A DNA stretch of 64,000 nucleotides from Amycolatopsis nigrescens CSC17Ta-90 (GCF_000384315.1 NZ_ARVW01000001.1:3113501-3177500), one strand, 5' to 3'; positions 25,601 to 34,067 are shown, counted from the stretch's first letter. Numbers and translations are program-made. The notes: generated by a model not told the origin, from the letters alone.

Positions 25601-26162
25601 AGGTCGGCCGGAGCCCGTCGGTGAGAATGCGGCCGAGGTGGCGTCCAGGGGCGGAGCCGCGTTCCATCGCCAGGTAGCCGGCCAGCAGCGCGCGCACGTC
25701 CGCGACCTCGATGTCCGCGCGGACCGCGCCGGCCCGCTGGGCTCTGGTCAACAGCTCGCCGAAGGCCGCGCGGAAATCGTTGTCCACGCCCTGCTCGGCC
25801 TTGAAGCCGAGGCCGGTGCTGGCCTCCAGCGCGTCGCAGAGCGCCTTGTTGAGGGTGGCCTGCTCGGCGACCACGGCGAAGAACTCGAAGAACGCCGGCC
25901 CAGGGTCGCCCTGCTCGGCGAGCTTGGCCCTGGCCTGCTGCGCGAGCTGCTCGATCCGCTCCAGCACGACCGCCTCGAACAGCGCTTCCTTGCTGGGGAA
26001 GTGCCGGTACACCGTGCCGGCGCCGACCCCGGCCCGGCGGGCGATCTCGTCCAGCGGCACTGTCGTACCGGACGCGGCGAAGGCGGCTTCGGCCGCGGCC
26101 AGCACCCTGGCGCGATTGCGCCGGGCGTCCGCGCGAAGGGCGGGTTTCTCGACCGAGTTCAT
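25596..26162 (-). CDS. TetR-family repressor
   Basis: 188 residues from ATG 26162; the frame extends to 26219 but there it overlaps the neighbouring gene. Helix-turn-helix PLDEIARRAGVGAGTVYRHF at ~38-57, followed by a large helical ligand domain (TetR C-terminal group seen in SbtR-like proteins). The start lies 10 bases after the membrane hydrolase gene, so the two may be co-transcribed. Targets are unknown. Confidence 0.85.
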   Translation of the reverse strand: MNSVEKPALRADARRNRARVLAAAEAAFAASGTTVPLDEIARRAGVGAGTVYRHFPSKEALFEAVVLERIEQLAQQARAKLAEQGDPGPAFFEFFAVVAEQATLNKALCDALEASTGLGFKAEQGVDNDFRAAFGELLTRAQRAGAVRADIEVADVRALLAGYLAMERGSAPGRHLGRILTDGLRPTS

Positions 26163-26172
26163 CAGCGCAAGT

Positions 26173-26955
26173 CTAATGGCCCGCTTCCACCACCGGTCGC
26201 GTGAAGAGCTGTTCGGCAAGGTCGGTCACCAGTGGCCAGACGCCGGGTAGCAGCAGGATCGCGGCGATCGTGAAGGCGGGGAAGATGAGCAGGTTTTCCA
26301 CCCGTTTGCCGGTGCGGAACCGCAGCCAGCGCGGTGGCCGCAGCTCGTACCAGGTTTCGCCGGCGATCGGGAGCGGGAACAGGAACGGGCAGCCGGACTC
26401 GGTCAGCGCGTCGCCGAGGCAGTGCACCAGGCAGCCGGCCCCGACCGCGATGCCCAGGTAGCCGGTGAGCTGTTCGAGTTCGACGTTGGCCGCGCCCACG
26501 GTGAAGGTCCACCAGATCACCGCACCGCCGGCCACCGGGAGCAGCCAGTCACCGAGGGCGTCCTCGGCGAGCAGTACCCCGATCAGCACCACCGCGGCCA
26601 CCGCCCACCAGCCGCCCGCGTTGGTGGCGAAGGTGGTCAGCGCGCCGAGCCCGGCGGCGAACAGCACGGTGTGCGACAGGTGCCGGTGGGTGCCCTTGCC
26701 GCGTTCGTCGCGCGGACCCTTGGTCAGTGCGTACAGCCCGGCGGAGGCCTTGCGGAGCAGCCAGGAGATGCCGCCGGTGACCGGCCCGAGCAGCTTCGAC
26801 GCTCGGGCGCCGGGGTGGTCGAGGTCGGGCAGCAGCGCGAATCCGGCGGTGGTCGCGGCGAAGGCGACCGCCTGGTGCACGGAACCGGCGCCCACCGCGG
26901 GCGCCAGCGCGAGTCCCGCGCACCAGCCGGTCAATGCGTGCGTACGCCCCATCAT
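26173..26955 (-). CDS. YdjM/DUF457-type membrane-bound metal-dependent hydrolase
   Basis: 260 residues from ATG 26955, with GAGGAGGA about 10 bases upstream. Family motifs are present: GRTHALTG at the N-terminus, LLPDLDHPGA (~53), HRHLSHTVLF (~100) and HCLGDALTESGCPFLFPLP (~188), with several membrane helices between. The His/Asp motifs are the presumed metal site. The physiological substrate of this family is not established. The start could be at an upstream ATG near 26991. Confidence 0.8.
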   Translation of the reverse strand: MMGRTHALTGWCAGLALAPAVGAGSVHQAVAFAATTAGFALLPDLDHPGARASKLLGPVTGGISWLLRKASAGLYALTKGPRDERGKGTHRHLSHTVLFAAGLGALTTFATNAGGWWAVAAVVLIGVLLAEDALGDWLLPVAGGAVIWWTFTVGAANVELEQLTGYLGIAVGAGCLVHCLGDALTESGCPFLFPLPIAGETWYELRPPRWLRFRTGKRVENLLIFPAFTIAAILLLPGVWPLVTDLAEQLFTRPVVEAGH

Positions 26956-27055
26956 GGGTTGCTGATCCTCCTCGTCCGAGTGAACTCCCATCCTGGCAAC
27001 ATGATCGGCGCCGGGGGCGCGCGACAGGCCGGATTCAGTGCAGGGAAAGGGAAAC

Positions 27056-27445
27056 ATGACCGCGAGTGACGAGCTTTTCGAGTTCTGGAGCGAATGGCAT
27101 CTGAGCACCCTGACCACCCTGCGGCCGGGCGGGTCGCCGCATGTGGTGCCGGTCGGGGTCACCGTCGACGAGGAGTTCGGCGTGGCGCGGGTGATCTGCT
27201 CGCGGGGCAGCGTCAAGGCGCGCAACGTGCGTGCCGCGGGTGAACCGGGCGCGCCGGTCGCGGTGAGCCAGGTAGATCGCGGCCGGTGGTCGACCCTGGA
27301 GGGCACCGCGGTGCTGCGCGAGGACGAGGAGTCCGTGCGGGACGCGGAGAACCGCTACGCCAAGCGGTACGGCCGTCAGCCCCGCCCGAACCCGGAACGC
27401 GTCGTGATCGAGATCTCGCTGCACCGCCGCCTCGGCATGAGCTGA
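27056..27445 (+). CDS. PPOX-class F420/flavin-dependent oxidoreductase
   Basis: 129 residues. The split-barrel PPOX fold is suggested by FWSEWHLSTLTTLRPGGSPH, VVPVGVTVDEE and SRGSVKARNVRA, the pattern of F420-dependent pyridoxamine-oxidase-like proteins common in actinobacteria. ATG 27056 follows a purine-rich ribosome site. It probably binds F420 or FMN and reduces a small substrate; which one is unknown. Confidence 0.8.
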   Translation: MTASDELFEFWSEWHLSTLTTLRPGGSPHVVPVGVTVDEEFGVARVICSRGSVKARNVRAAGEPGAPVAVSQVDRGRWSTLEGTAVLREDEESVRDAENRYAKRYGRQPRPNPERVVIEISLHRRLGMS

Positions 27446-27481
27446 CCGCAACCGGTCGGGGTGACGTGGTGTTCTAGGGGT

Positions 27482-28093
27482 ATGACCGACGACCAAGCGA
27501 CAGAGGCTGCCCAGGCGGCACGGGCGGCACTGTGCGCGGGCCTGGCCGAGGACCTCGACCAGGGCTTTGCCGAGCTGGTGCGGGCCTACGAGCGGGTCGT
27601 CTATTCGGTCGCGCTGCGCGTGAGCGGACGTCCCGCCGAGGCCGAGGACCTGGCCGCGGAGGCTTTTCTGCGCGCCTACCGGGCGCTGCGCGGCTACCGG
27701 CGCGACCGGATCATGGCCCTGCAGCCGCGCTCCTGGCTGCTCACCATCCTGCTGAACACCTGGCGCAACACGGTCCGCACGGCGAGCAGGCGGCCGAGCC
27801 AGGTGCCGCTGGACGAACTGGCCGAGCCGGCGCAGCCCGGCCCCGGGGTCGAGGACCTGGCCGAGTCCATGGAGAGCCGCCGTGAGCTGGGCGCGCTGGT
27901 CGCCCAGCTGCCCGAAGCGCAGCGGATCGCGGTGGTGCTGCGCCATGTCGAAGGGCTGCCGACCAGCGAGGTCGCGGCCGTTCTACGGTGTCCGGAAGGC
28001 ACCGCGAAATCCCATATTTCCCGCGGTTTGCGCCGGCTGCGCACGCTCTACGCGGCCGGAGAGCCGCTCTGCACCGGGAGGGAGCAGCGATGA
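27482..28093 (+). CDS. ECF-type sigma factor of the alkylation-repair operon
   Basis: 203 residues. Region 2 at ~30-90 (LVRAYERVVYSVALRVSG, then AEDLAAEAFLRAYRALRGY) and region 4 at ~140-190 (LPEAQRIAVVLRHVEGLP, then GTAKSHISRGLRRLRTLY). The stop overlaps the next start as ATGA (28090-28093), coupling it to the DNA methyltransferase gene. An ECF factor heading an ada/alkB-like operon suggests sigma-driven induction instead of, or alongside, Ada-type activation. No anti-sigma gene is adjacent. Confidence 0.9.
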   Translation: MTDDQATEAAQAARAALCAGLAEDLDQGFAELVRAYERVVYSVALRVSGRPAEAEDLAAEAFLRAYRALRGYRRDRIMALQPRSWLLTILLNTWRNTVRTASRRPSQVPLDELAEPAQPGPGVEDLAESMESRRELGALVAQLPEAQRIAVVLRHVEGLPTSEVAAVLRCPEGTAKSHISRGLRRLRTLYAAGEPLCTGREQR

Positions 28094-28854
28094 CCACCCC
28101 AGATCCGCTGTTCGACCAGCTCAGTGAACTTTCTTCCGCCGCACCGCCGAGGAGCCTGCTCGGGTTGGTGTTCGGCCAGTGGACGCTGGTCGACGGCCCG
28201 GCCGGCGAGCTGTACGTCGCGTTCACCGACCAGGGCATCAGCTACCTGCGCACCGCGGACTCGGTGCCGGACGAGGCCGGGTTCGCCGAGGCCTACCGCG
28301 AGCGGTTCGGCAAGCCGCTGCGCCACGCCGACCGGCCGCCGGCCGGGCTGCTGCGCGCGATCCGCGACGGCAACGCGCGGTCGCTGCGGTTCGATCTGCG
28401 CGGGCTCAGCGAATTCGAGCGGGACGTGCTCGCCGCCACCCGGCGCATCCCGACCGGCCAGACCCGCCCGTACGGCTGGATCGCCCGCGAGATCGGCAGG
28501 CCGGGCGCGGTGCGCGCGGTCGGCTCGGCGCTGGGCCGCAACCCGGTGCCGGTGCTCATTCCGTGCCACCGGGTGACCAGGTCCGACGGCACGCTCGGCG
28601 AGTACGTCTTCGGCGCGGCCACCAAGGAGCGGCTGCTGCGGGCCGAGCACACCAACCTGGACGAGGTGCACGCGCTGGCCGGGAAGAAGGTGCACTACCT
28701 CGGCAGCGCCACCACCGGCATCGTCTGCTTCCCGACCTGCCACAACGCACGGCGGATCAGCGAGCCGCACCGGCGCGGGTTCGGCAGCGTCAAGGCCGCC
28801 GAACGGGCCGGTTACCGGCCGTGCCGGGCCTGCCGCCCGGGGGTGCCCGCGTGA
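28090..28854 (+). CDS. methylated-DNA cysteine methyltransferase with C-terminal Ada zinc domain
   Basis: 254 residues. The MGMT domain (~23-190) has the active site IPCHRV with Cys159, which takes methyl from O6-methylguanine. Residues ~205-250 form an Ada-type zinc domain: Cys213-x3-Cys217-x27-Cys245-x2-Cys248, with the classic TTGIVCFPTC and AGYRPCRACRP. In Ada this domain is at the N-terminus and repairs methylphosphotriesters as the switch for activation. Here the order is reversed and there is no AraC-type DNA-binding domain between. Regulation may be handled by the coupled sigma factor. Overlaps neighbours on both sides (ATGA, GTGA). Confidence 0.9.
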   Translation: MTTPDPLFDQLSELSSAAPPRSLLGLVFGQWTLVDGPAGELYVAFTDQGISYLRTADSVPDEAGFAEAYRERFGKPLRHADRPPAGLLRAIRDGNARSLRFDLRGLSEFERDVLAATRRIPTGQTRPYGWIAREIGRPGAVRAVGSALGRNPVPVLIPCHRVTRSDGTLGEYVFGAATKERLLRAEHTNLDEVHALAGKKVHYLGSATTGIVCFPTCHNARRISEPHRRGFGSVKAAERAGYRPCRACRPGVPA

Positions 28855-29300
28855 ACGTCGAACTGGAAACCGTGCTGCGGCTGGCCCGCGCGCACCGGGC
28901 GGTGCTGGTCAACCTCGGCCACGGCCGGGACGGGGCGTCGTTGGCGCGGGCCGAACTGTTCGCCGAGGCATGGCTGAAGGCCGGCGGTGAGCTCGGCTCG
29001 GTGGTGTCCTGGCCCGCCGTCGCGGCCTCCTGGCTGCGGCCCGCGTGCCGGCTGGCCTCCGGTGCACCGGATGTCTGGGTGATCGCCGACGAGCCCGCCG
29101 GCTGGGCCGGTTTCGGCAGGCGGCTGGCCGCGGACGGCCGCTGGCGCGCGCGGCGGACGGTCTGCTTCGCCGGGCTCGGCGACCCCGTGCTGCCGAAGCT
29201 GGCCGGCCGTCCGGCGACCGAAGGACTGTCCGGCACCACGGCCACCGGCGAGCCGTGGACCTTCACCGACGCGCAACTGGAGCGGGCGTGGATGCGCTGA
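28851..29300 (+). CDS. conserved-context protein of unknown function between MGMT and AlkB
   Basis: 149 residues; GTG inside the preceding stop (GTGA), and its own stop overlaps the AlkB start (TGATG). No domain recognised. It looks like a single alpha/beta fold: TVLRLARAHRAVLVNLGHGR at the N-terminus, a PDVWVIADEPAGWAGFGRRL segment in the middle, and FTDAQLERAWMR at the end. Tight coupling on both sides suggests a role in the alkylation response. No catalytic motif is apparent. Confidence 0.7.
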   Translation: MNVELETVLRLARAHRAVLVNLGHGRDGASLARAELFAEAWLKAGGELGSVVSWPAVAASWLRPACRLASGAPDVWVIADEPAGWAGFGRRLAADGRWRARRTVCFAGLGDPVLPKLAGRPATEGLSGTTATGEPWTFTDAQLERAWMR

Positions 29301-29935
29301 TGCCGAGGCCGCGCGCGGAGGTCGCGCCCGGCGCGGTGCACCTGCCGGACTGGCTGGACGTCGACGGGCAGCGCGCGCTGGTGGACGCCTGCCGCGGCTG
29401 GTCCGGCGGGTTGCGCCAGGTGCGAATGCCCAGCGGCGCGGTGATGTCGGTGCGCCAGGTCTGCCTCGGCTGGCACTGGTACCCGTACCGGTACTCGCGG
29501 TACGTCGACGACGGCGACGGCTCACCGGTGCTGCCGTTCCCCGGCTGGCTGGTCGAGCTGGGCCGCCGGGCGGTGGCCGACGCCTACCGCACCCCGGACG
29601 TCGAGTACGAGCCGGACATCGCGCTGATCAACTACTACGACTCTGCCGCGCGGATGGGGCTGCACCAGGACAAGGACGAGCGGTCGCTGGAACCGGTGGT
29701 GTCGCTGAGCCTCGGCGACCCGTGCGTGTTCCGGTTCGGCAACACCGAGCACCGCGGCCGCCCGTGGACCGACGTGGAGCTGCGTTCCGGCGACCTGTTC
29801 GTCTTCGGCGGCCCGTCCAGGCTGGCCTACCACGGCGTGCCGAAGACCCTCCCGCGCCAGGACACCCCGGACATCGGCCTGCCCGCCGGACGGCTCAACC
29901 TGACGCTCCGTGTTTCGGGCCTTTCGACGTCGTGA
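29300..29935 (+). CDS. alkB: AlkB-type 2-oxoglutarate/Fe(II) DNA dealkylase
   Basis: 211 residues. Iron ligands His122 and Asp124 in GLHQDKDE and His178 in LAYHGVPK; 2-oxoglutarate Arg198/Arg204 in RLNLTLR; also INYYD at 110-114 as in E. coli AlkB. It oxidatively removes methyl groups from 1-methyladenine and 3-methylcytosine. Last gene of the coupled sigma-MGMT-unknown-alkB operon, which ends at a strong hairpin (29929-29974). Confidence 0.92.
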   Translation: MPRPRAEVAPGAVHLPDWLDVDGQRALVDACRGWSGGLRQVRMPSGAVMSVRQVCLGWHWYPYRYSRYVDDGDGSPVLPFPGWLVELGRRAVADAYRTPDVEYEPDIALINYYDSAARMGLHQDKDERSLEPVVSLSLGDPCVFRFGNTEHRGRPWTDVELRSGDLFVFGGPSRLAYHGVPKTLPRQDTPDIGLPAGRLNLTLRVSGLSTS

Positions 29936-29974
29936 GTGAAAAGTGTTGCTGGAGCAACACTTTTCACTCACGAC
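29929..29974. terminator. strong hairpin, intergenic repeat family B, copy 2
   Basis: Perfect 22-base arms (29929-29950 and 29953-29974) with core GTGAGTGAAAAGTGTTGCT. It lies between the convergent alkB and 2OG-oxygenase genes. The outer part is identical to the copy at 25559-25600, while the inner part differs in both arms together, so pairing is conserved. Confidence 0.8.
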
Positions 29975-29983
29975 CGTGGCGGG

Positions 29984-30682
29984 TCAGCGGGCGTTGTGGA
30001 AGATGACGCCGAGCACATGGCGTTGTCCACTGTGGACGGCGCTGACCCCGTGCCGCATCGCCACCCGGCGGAAACCGCGGGCACCCGGCACCGGCCGGTG
30101 CCGCACCGGGAACACCAGCCCCTGGCCGAGCCCCGGCCTGGCCACCATCGCGCGGGACTGCGCCCGCGGCCGCTGCTCCACGAACACGCTCTCCCCACCC
30201 GTGAAATCCTCGTCCGGCCGGTTGAGCATGATCGCCACCTGCAACGGGAAGGTCAGCTCCCCGTAAACGTCCTGGTGCAGGCAGTTGTACCCGCTCGGCC
30301 CGTACCGCAGCAGCAGCGGGGTCGGCCGGTGCTGCCCGGCCGCGGCGCACTCGGCGACCAGCTCCGCCAGCTTGTCCGGAAACCGCCGCTCGCTGAGCAT
30401 CGTGGCCCAGCGGTTCGCGATCGCGGCCAACGGCGGATACAGCCGTTCCCGCAGTTTCGCCACGATCGGCACCAGCGGATCGGCGAAGTAGCGGTAGCTG
30501 CCCTCCCCGTAGGCGTGCCGGGCCATCACCACCGTGCTGCGGAACACCTCGTCCGCCTCGAACAGCTCGATGACCTCGGCGCACTCCTGCGCGGAGAGCA
30601 ACGGCGGGGTCAGCGTGAAGCCGGATCGGTCCAGTTCCCCGCCCAGTGCGGGCCAGTCGAGCGTGCTCAGCAGATCGTTCAT
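29984..30682 (-). CDS. 2OG-Fe(II) oxygenase of the PF09859 (Oxygenase-NA) type
   Basis: 232 residues from ATG 30682. Iron site His146/Asp148 in CLHQDVYG and His221 in MRHGVSAV; the segment LTFPLQVAIMLNRPDEDFTG is typical of the family formerly called DUF2086, which I recall as linked to oxidative repair of damaged DNA. It faces the sigma-MGMT-alkB operon tail to tail, so it probably belongs to the same alkylation response, though transcribed separately. Confidence 0.82.
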   Translation of the reverse strand: MNDLLSTLDWPALGGELDRSGFTLTPPLLSAQECAEVIELFEADEVFRSTVVMARHAYGEGSYRYFADPLVPIVAKLRERLYPPLAAIANRWATMLSERRFPDKLAELVAECAAAGQHRPTPLLLRYGPSGYNCLHQDVYGELTFPLQVAIMLNRPDEDFTGGESVFVEQRPRAQSRAMVARPGLGQGLVFPVRHRPVPGARGFRRVAMRHGVSAVHSGQRHVLGVIFHNAR

Positions 30683-30725
30683 ACCCGGGGAACACCGGAC
30701 GGCGGCCGTCGGTTGCAGGCGCGGC

Positions 30726-32375
30726 TCACTGCCGGGATTCGTAGAGCGCGTCGACCACGTCCGCGTACCGCTCCCGCACCACACCGCGCCGGATCTTCAG
30801 CGTCGGCGTGAGCTCGCCGCTGTCCACGGTGAACTCGCCGGGCAGGATGGTGAAGTCCCGGATCCGTTCCGGCGGCGCGTAGTTCTCGTTCGCCGCGTCG
30901 ACCACCCCGGCGACCAGCTCGCGCATCGCCGGATGCGCCGCCACCGCGCCGGTCACGCCGTGCTCGGCCGCCCAGGCGGCGGCCTCCTCCGGGTCCAGGG
31001 TGATCAGCGCGACCGGGTAGGGACGGCGGTCGCCGAGCATCACCGCCTGCGAGATCCAGCGCGACTGGCGCAGGTCGTTCTCCAGGTTCGCCGGGGTCAG
31101 GTTCTTGCCACCGGCGGTGATGATGATGTCCTTCTTCCGCCCGGTGAGGTACAGGTAGCCGTCCTCGTCCAGCCTGCCGAGATCGCCGGTGTGCAGCCAA
31201 CCGTCCACAATGGTCTCCGCGGTGGCGGCCGGGTTGTGGTGGTAGCCGGTGAACACGTTCTCGCCGCGCGCGAGCACCTCACCGTCCTCGGCGATGCCGA
31301 TCTCCACCCCGGGCAGCGCACGCCCCACGCTGCCGAACCGGACCGCGCCGGGCACGTTCGCCGAGATCAGCGCGGTGGACTCGGTCATCCCGTACGCCTC
31401 GTAGATCGGGACTCCGCAGCCGTGGAAGAACTCCAGGATCTCCGGCGCGATCGGCGCCGCGCCGGTGAGCGCCTCGCGCACCCGGCCGCCGAGCGCGGAC
31501 CGCACCAGCTCCCGCGCCTGCTCGGCGTCGATCCCGGCCCCGGCGGCACGCACCATGCCGTACGCCTTCTCGAACAGCCGGGGCACCGAGGGCAGGTGGG
31601 TCGGCCGGACCTCCGCCAGTTCGGTCACCACCTGCCGGATGTCGCCCCCGAAGTAGACCAGGGTGGCGCCGCGCTCGAAGGCGGTCAGCTGCACCATCCT
31701 GGCGAACAGGTGCGCCAGCGGCAGGTACACGTAGATCGTGTCGCCCTCGCCGAGCGAGGTGACCTGCTCGATCGCGTCCAGCGACGTACGCCAGTTCCGG
31801 TGCGACAGCACGCATCCCTTGGGCGGGCCGGTGGTGCCCGAGGTGTAGACGATGGTGTTCGGCGCGGCCGGATCTACGTCCACTGTGGACACTTCTGGCT
31901 CGGCGACGATCAGGTCGTCCAGGGTGCGCACTCCCTCCCGCGCCACCGGATCGATCACCACCACGGTGGCGAGCTCCGGCAGCTCGCCCTGAACCTCGGC
32001 CACCCGGTCCAGGTGCGCCGCCTGCTCGCAGATCACCATGCTCGCCCCGGAATCCGCCAGCACCCAGGCGCATTCGGCGGCCGAGTTGGTCGGGTAGACC
32101 GGCACGCAAACCGCGCCGGCCGCGGCGATGGCCAGGTCGCAGACCGTCCACTCGGGACGCGTCTCGGCCAGCAGCGCCACCCGGTCGCCCGGCTCGACGC
32201 CGGCCGCGACCAGCCCGCCGGCCACCGCCCGCACCCTGGCCGCCAGTTCGGCGTAGGACTGCTCCACCCACTGCCCGTCGTGGCGGTACCTGATCGCCGG
32301 CCGCCGCCCGTACCGGCGCTCCGCCCAGTCGGCCAGTTCGGCGATGGTGGCAGGCCGGGTGTCGCTCGTTGCCAT
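30726..32375 (-). CDS. fadD: long-chain acyl-CoA synthetase, FadD15-like
   Basis: 549 residues. AMP-binding motif YTSGTTGPPKG (~170), YGMTES (~325), and TGDLGRLDEDGYLYLTGRKK (~400), followed by KDIIITAGGKN. The enzyme activates fatty acids to acyl-CoA through an acyl-AMP intermediate. The form resembles the FadD15/AACS group. An inverted repeat with GACAAGAT arms lies 14 bases upstream, shared with the divergent lipase gene. Confidence 0.9.
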   Translation of the reverse strand: MATSDTRPATIAELADWAERRYGRRPAIRYRHDGQWVEQSYAELAARVRAVAGGLVAAGVEPGDRVALLAETRPEWTVCDLAIAAAGAVCVPVYPTNSAAECAWVLADSGASMVICEQAAHLDRVAEVQGELPELATVVVIDPVAREGVRTLDDLIVAEPEVSTVDVDPAAPNTIVYTSGTTGPPKGCVLSHRNWRTSLDAIEQVTSLGEGDTIYVYLPLAHLFARMVQLTAFERGATLVYFGGDIRQVVTELAEVRPTHLPSVPRLFEKAYGMVRAAGAGIDAEQARELVRSALGGRVREALTGAAPIAPEILEFFHGCGVPIYEAYGMTESTALISANVPGAVRFGSVGRALPGVEIGIAEDGEVLARGENVFTGYHHNPAATAETIVDGWLHTGDLGRLDEDGYLYLTGRKKDIIITAGGKNLTPANLENDLRQSRWISQAVMLGDRRPYPVALITLDPEEAAAWAAEHGVTGAVAAHPAMRELVAGVVDAANENYAPPERIRDFTILPGEFTVDSGELTPTLKIRRGVVRERYADVVDALYESRQ

Positions 32376-32388
32376 TTCTCATCTCCTC

Positions 32389-32416
32389 GACAAGATATTT
32401 GGTCAGTCATCTTGTC
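32389..32416. promoter_or_regulatory. candidate operator between fadD and the secreted lipase gene
   Basis: Perfect 8-base arms GACAAGAT (32389-32396) and ATCTTGTC (32409-32416), 28 bases overall, in the 97-base divergent region. Such an operator fits a TetR-type fatty-acid regulator, but which protein binds is unknown. Confidence 0.55.
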
Positions 32417-32472
32417 AGAATCAGAACGGCCGGGCTACTGTGCGGTAGGTCACGCACAGAAAGGCGGCAAAG

Positions 32473-33465
32473 ATGCCCCTGACGCCTCCCGGACTTCGCA
32501 GAATCGCGACCTTGCTACTGGCCGGAGCCGCGGCCTTTGGCCTGGCGACCGCCCCGGCCACCGCCGCCGAAGGCCCGCCGCTGGAGACACCGAAATCCCA
32601 GCTCGAAGCCGCCCTGCACTGCGATGCGGCGATTGACAACGCGACCACGAACCCGGTGCTCTTCGTACCGGGCACCACCGCCGAGGGCGGCGAGAACTTC
32701 GCCTGGAACTACGTGACCGTGCTACGCGAAAAGGGTGTACCGGCCTGCTGGGTGAACTATCCCTATCGCGGCTGGCGCGATATGCAGACCTCATCGGAAT
32801 ACATCGTGCACGCGATCCGCACTATGGCCGAACGCAGCGGGCACAAGGTGTCCACCATCGGGCACAGCCAGGGCGGTCTGCACCCGGCGTGGGTGGCGCG
32901 GTTCTGGCCGGACATCGCAGGCAAGCTGGATGACGCGATCAGCCTCGGCACCCCGTTCCAGGGCTCGGTGGTGGCCAGCCTGTACTGCGGCGCGCTGAAC
33001 GTGTTCCCCACCGGCTGCCAGGAGTCGTTCTGGCAGTTCACCCAGGGCTCGAAGTGGTCGCGGGCGCTGAACGCGGCACCGATGCCGGACGAGGTCTCGT
33101 TCACTTCGATCTACACCCCGACCGACGAGGCCGCCGCCCCTGGCAAGGAAGCCAGCGCGCTGGCCGGCGCCGCGCACATCGGCACCAACGACGTCTGTCC
33201 CGGCCGGGTCGGCGAGCACCTTTCGCTGGTGGTGGACGCCGTCGTGTTCGCACTGGCCGAAGACGCGCTCACGCACGACGGCCCGGCCGACCCGGCGCGA
33301 ATCGACAAGTCGGTGTGCGGCCAGGTATTCATGCCGCTGGACTGGCCCGGTTTCGCCAAGGCACTGCCGGACCTGCTCGCTCTCCCCATCAAGGCCTGGC
33401 TGCAAAGCCCCCCGTGGACCTGGGTCCGCGAAGAGCCACCCCTTCGCTCCTACGCCCACTCCTGA
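32473..33465 (+). CDS. secreted lipase/esterase, alpha/beta hydrolase
   Basis: 330 residues. Sec signal peptide ends ATAPATAAEG (~residue 32). Nucleophile elbow GHSQGG with Ser at ~135, HGT-like oxyanion segment PVLFVPGTTAEGG, and several Cys for disulfides; the family is the actinobacterial triacylglycerol lipase group related to LipA-type enzymes. Likely supplies fatty acids for the divergent acyl-CoA synthetase. Ends at repeat 33471-33519. Confidence 0.85.
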   Translation: MPLTPPGLRRIATLLLAGAAAFGLATAPATAAEGPPLETPKSQLEAALHCDAAIDNATTNPVLFVPGTTAEGGENFAWNYVTVLREKGVPACWVNYPYRGWRDMQTSSEYIVHAIRTMAERSGHKVSTIGHSQGGLHPAWVARFWPDIAGKLDDAISLGTPFQGSVVASLYCGALNVFPTGCQESFWQFTQGSKWSRALNAAPMPDEVSFTSIYTPTDEAAAPGKEASALAGAAHIGTNDVCPGRVGEHLSLVVDAVVFALAEDALTHDGPADPARIDKSVCGQVFMPLDWPGFAKALPDLLALPIKAWLQSPPWTWVREEPPLRSYAHS

Positions 33466-33470
33466 TTGTC

Positions 33471-33519
33471 CGTGAAGGCCACCTTGCCTACGTTGAAGGT
33501 AGGCAAGGTGGCCTTCACG
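33471..33519. terminator. long stem-loop, intergenic repeat family A, copy 2
   Basis: Perfect 21-base arms (33471-33491 and 33499-33519) around a 7-base loop; the core GTGAAGGCCACCTTGCC matches the copy at 9012-9068. It lies 3' of the lipase gene and close to the end of the convergent gene. Confidence 0.75.
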
Positions 33520-33554
33520 ACATGTAGCAGCGTGAGTAGCAGGCGTTCGGGTGG

Positions 33555-34067
33555 TCAGCAGAGCAGCCATTCCGGCCAGAGGGTGCACGGCGGTTCGGTG
33601 GTCGTGCTCGGCGGCGGGGTGCTGGGCGGCGGCGTGGTCCGGGGCGGCGTGGACGGCGGCCGCGCGCTGGTCACCGGCGGCGGGTCGCTCCGCCCGGACG
33701 GGGTGCCGGCGGATACCGAGGTGGTGGGCGCGGTGGTTTCGGACTCCGACTCCGCGGGGGTGCTGGTCGGGGTGGCCGAGGTGCCGCCGCCGACCCCGGT
33801 GTCCCCTGGCGCGCCGGGAACCTCGGTGGCGTCCGGGTTGGTCCCGCCTCGCGGCAGGTGCACCACGCCGGTGTCCTCGGTCTCCCGCACCGCCCGGTAG
33901 TCGTCGCCGGACTCACCGGGCAACGCCAGCAACGCGGCCAGTCCACAACCGAGCACTACCGCCGCCATCACGGCCATGACCCGCATCCTGGACCGCGGCG
34001 CGGGTGGTACGTGCTCGTCCCAGCCTTCCCGTTCGAGCAGGTGGGCCACCGAAACCTCGTCGTTCAC
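33555..34067 (-). CDS. membrane-anchored Thr/Pro-rich protein
   Basis: 170 residues from GTG 34067 with AAAGGG upstream. Cytosolic ~28 residues, one membrane helix ([20 protein letters not shown]), then a long exterior tail rich in Thr, Pro, Ser and Glu. It ends with [10 protein letters not shown], where two Cys could form a small loop. No known domain; low-complexity wall-facing protein. Confidence 0.65.
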   Translation of the reverse strand: MNDEVSVAHLLEREGWDEHVPPAPRSRMRVMAVMAAVVLGCGLAALLALPGESGDDYRAVRETEDTGVVHLPRGGTNPDATEVPGAPGDTGVGGGTSATPTSTPAESESETTAPTTSVSAGTPSGRSDPPPVTSARPPSTPPRTTPPPSTPPPSTTTEPPCTLWPEWLLC

